Source: Acidobacteriota bacterium
GTDB lineage: Bacteria; Acidobacteriota; Vicinamibacteria; Vicinamibacterales; CAVVIG01
Direction: 5' to 3'
NCBI GenBank assembly: GCA_018268955.1
Contig: JAFDVO010000014.1
Location: forward strand, 51,705 to 115,704
Length of the DNA: 64,000 bases
The position numbers and the translations under genes are program-made. The notes beneath the pieces are model-generated. The model saw only the letters and a program-made list of their open reading frames with translations. It ran no database searches and was not told the DNA's origin. This document shows, piece by piece, positions 63,480 through 64,000 of the stretch. Position 1 is the stretch's first letter; every line of letters begins with the position of its first letter.

Positions 63480-64000
63480 TCACCCGTGCAGGAGCGCTCC
63501 GAGGCGCGTCGCCGCTGCGCGCTGCATCCCCGGCAAGACGTGCTGGTAGGTGTTCAGCGTGATCATGACGTTGCTGTGACCGAGACGCTCCGCAACGACC
63601 TTCGCTGGCTCACCGGCGGCAAGCATCAGCGTTGCGCACGTGTGACGCATGCCGTGAAACGTGATCCGCTTCACGTTAGCGGCCTTCGTCAGCCGCCTGA
63701 ACACCGTGCTGCCGAGCGTGGAGTCCGACAGCGGCATCCCTAGGTCACCACGTGGGTCGCGTGGCTCACGCAGCTCGCGGGCGAACACCAGTCCGTGGTC
63801 ACGGTAGATGTTCCGGTTCTGCATCTTCAGTTCGGCCTGCGTGCGTCGGTGCTCACGGAGCAAGCGCACGGTCTCGGGTCCGAGGTCGATCGTACGTGCG
63901 CGCTTTGTCTTCGTCGGGCCGAATGTCGGTTCGATGCGAACCTCTCCATCGTCACCAACCATCGGCTTGCCTGCGTCGTCTAGCAGTCCGTGGTTAAAGT
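63480..64000 (-). CDS. tyrosine recombinase/phage-type integrase, partial
   Basis: The reading frame is open to the right edge of the window, so only the C-terminal catalytic part (at least 173 residues) is present. It has ITFHGMRHTCATLMLAAGEP and VVAERLGHSNVMITLNTYQH, giving the RxxH-H-Y catalytic series of the family. The N-terminal end seen (GPTKTKRARTIDLGPETVRL) is the beginning of the catalytic domain, and the core-binding domain would lie beyond. An integrative element may start here. Confidence 0.9.
   Translation of the reverse strand, partial: FNHGLLDDAGKPMVGDDGEVRIEPTFGPTKTKRARTIDLGPETVRLLREHRRTQAELKMQNRNIYRDHGLVFARELREPRDPRGDLGMPLSDSTLGSTVFRRLTKAANVKRITFHGMRHTCATLMLAAGEPAKVVAERLGHSNVMITLNTYQHVLPGMQRAAATRLGALLHG

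Overview
The window is GC-rich (visibly well above 60% G+C) bacterial chromosome with dense, mostly co-directional operons. The gene content points to Acidobacteriota, probably a Vicinamibacteria-type lineage. The supporting features are overlapping bshA-bshB1 bacillithiol genes, a protein kinase with TPR-like repeats next to a small ECF-like sigma factor, a carboxypeptidase-regulatory-domain TonB receptor, a DUF1501/DUF1800 pair and several split ABC exporters. The assignment is inferred from gene content; there is no rRNA gene here, and I recognised no tRNA, CRISPR array or insertion sequence.

Layout. 1-9.1 kb: end of a methyltransferase gene, a diguanylate cyclase, a MacB/Dev-like ABC exporter operon, a vapBC toxin-antitoxin pair whose toxin is frameshifted, and two RNA-modification genes. 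9.1-15.7 kb: a compact histidine operon, hisI-G-D-C-B-H-F-A, preceded by what looks like a complete ribosome-mediated attenuator: a 25-codon leader peptide with seven His codons, an antiterminator and an intrinsic terminator. hisE and a histidinol-phosphatase are not in the operon. 15.8-26.5 kb: a translationally coupled glycan-type cluster. It contains a 1316-residue glycosidase-glycosyltransferase-NHL fusion, an ABC exporter, two more glycosyltransferases, a PIG-L deacetylase and a zinc-ribbon methyltransferase, followed by an outer-membrane barrel. 26.8-33.9 kb: a seven-gene TetR/HlyD/TolC/ABC-2 efflux operon with a perfect operator palindrome. 33.9-43.4 kb: a sugar-epimerase-like protein, a periplasmic cupin, a DUF1501-DUF1800-FAD reductase operon and the kinase plus sigma factor. 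43.6-51.4 kb: a secreted PIG-L protein, a TonB receptor and bacillithiol synthesis. 51.4-64 kb: Ada, a short-chain dehydrogenase, GNAT, DUF1992, a thiosulfate-transporter-like protein, an ABC-2 exporter, oligoendopeptidase F, DinB-like and SRPBCC proteins, purEK, and a tyrosine integrase running off the right end.

Two things stand out beyond ordinary annotation. One is the predicted histidine attenuator. The other is a set of intergenic short-period arrays (7-, 8- or 9-bp units, many arranged as two inverted arms) that occur only between genes, including inside the his operon between hisI, hisG and hisD. The 15.8-26.5 kb cluster is the best candidate for an undescribed biosynthesis and export system.
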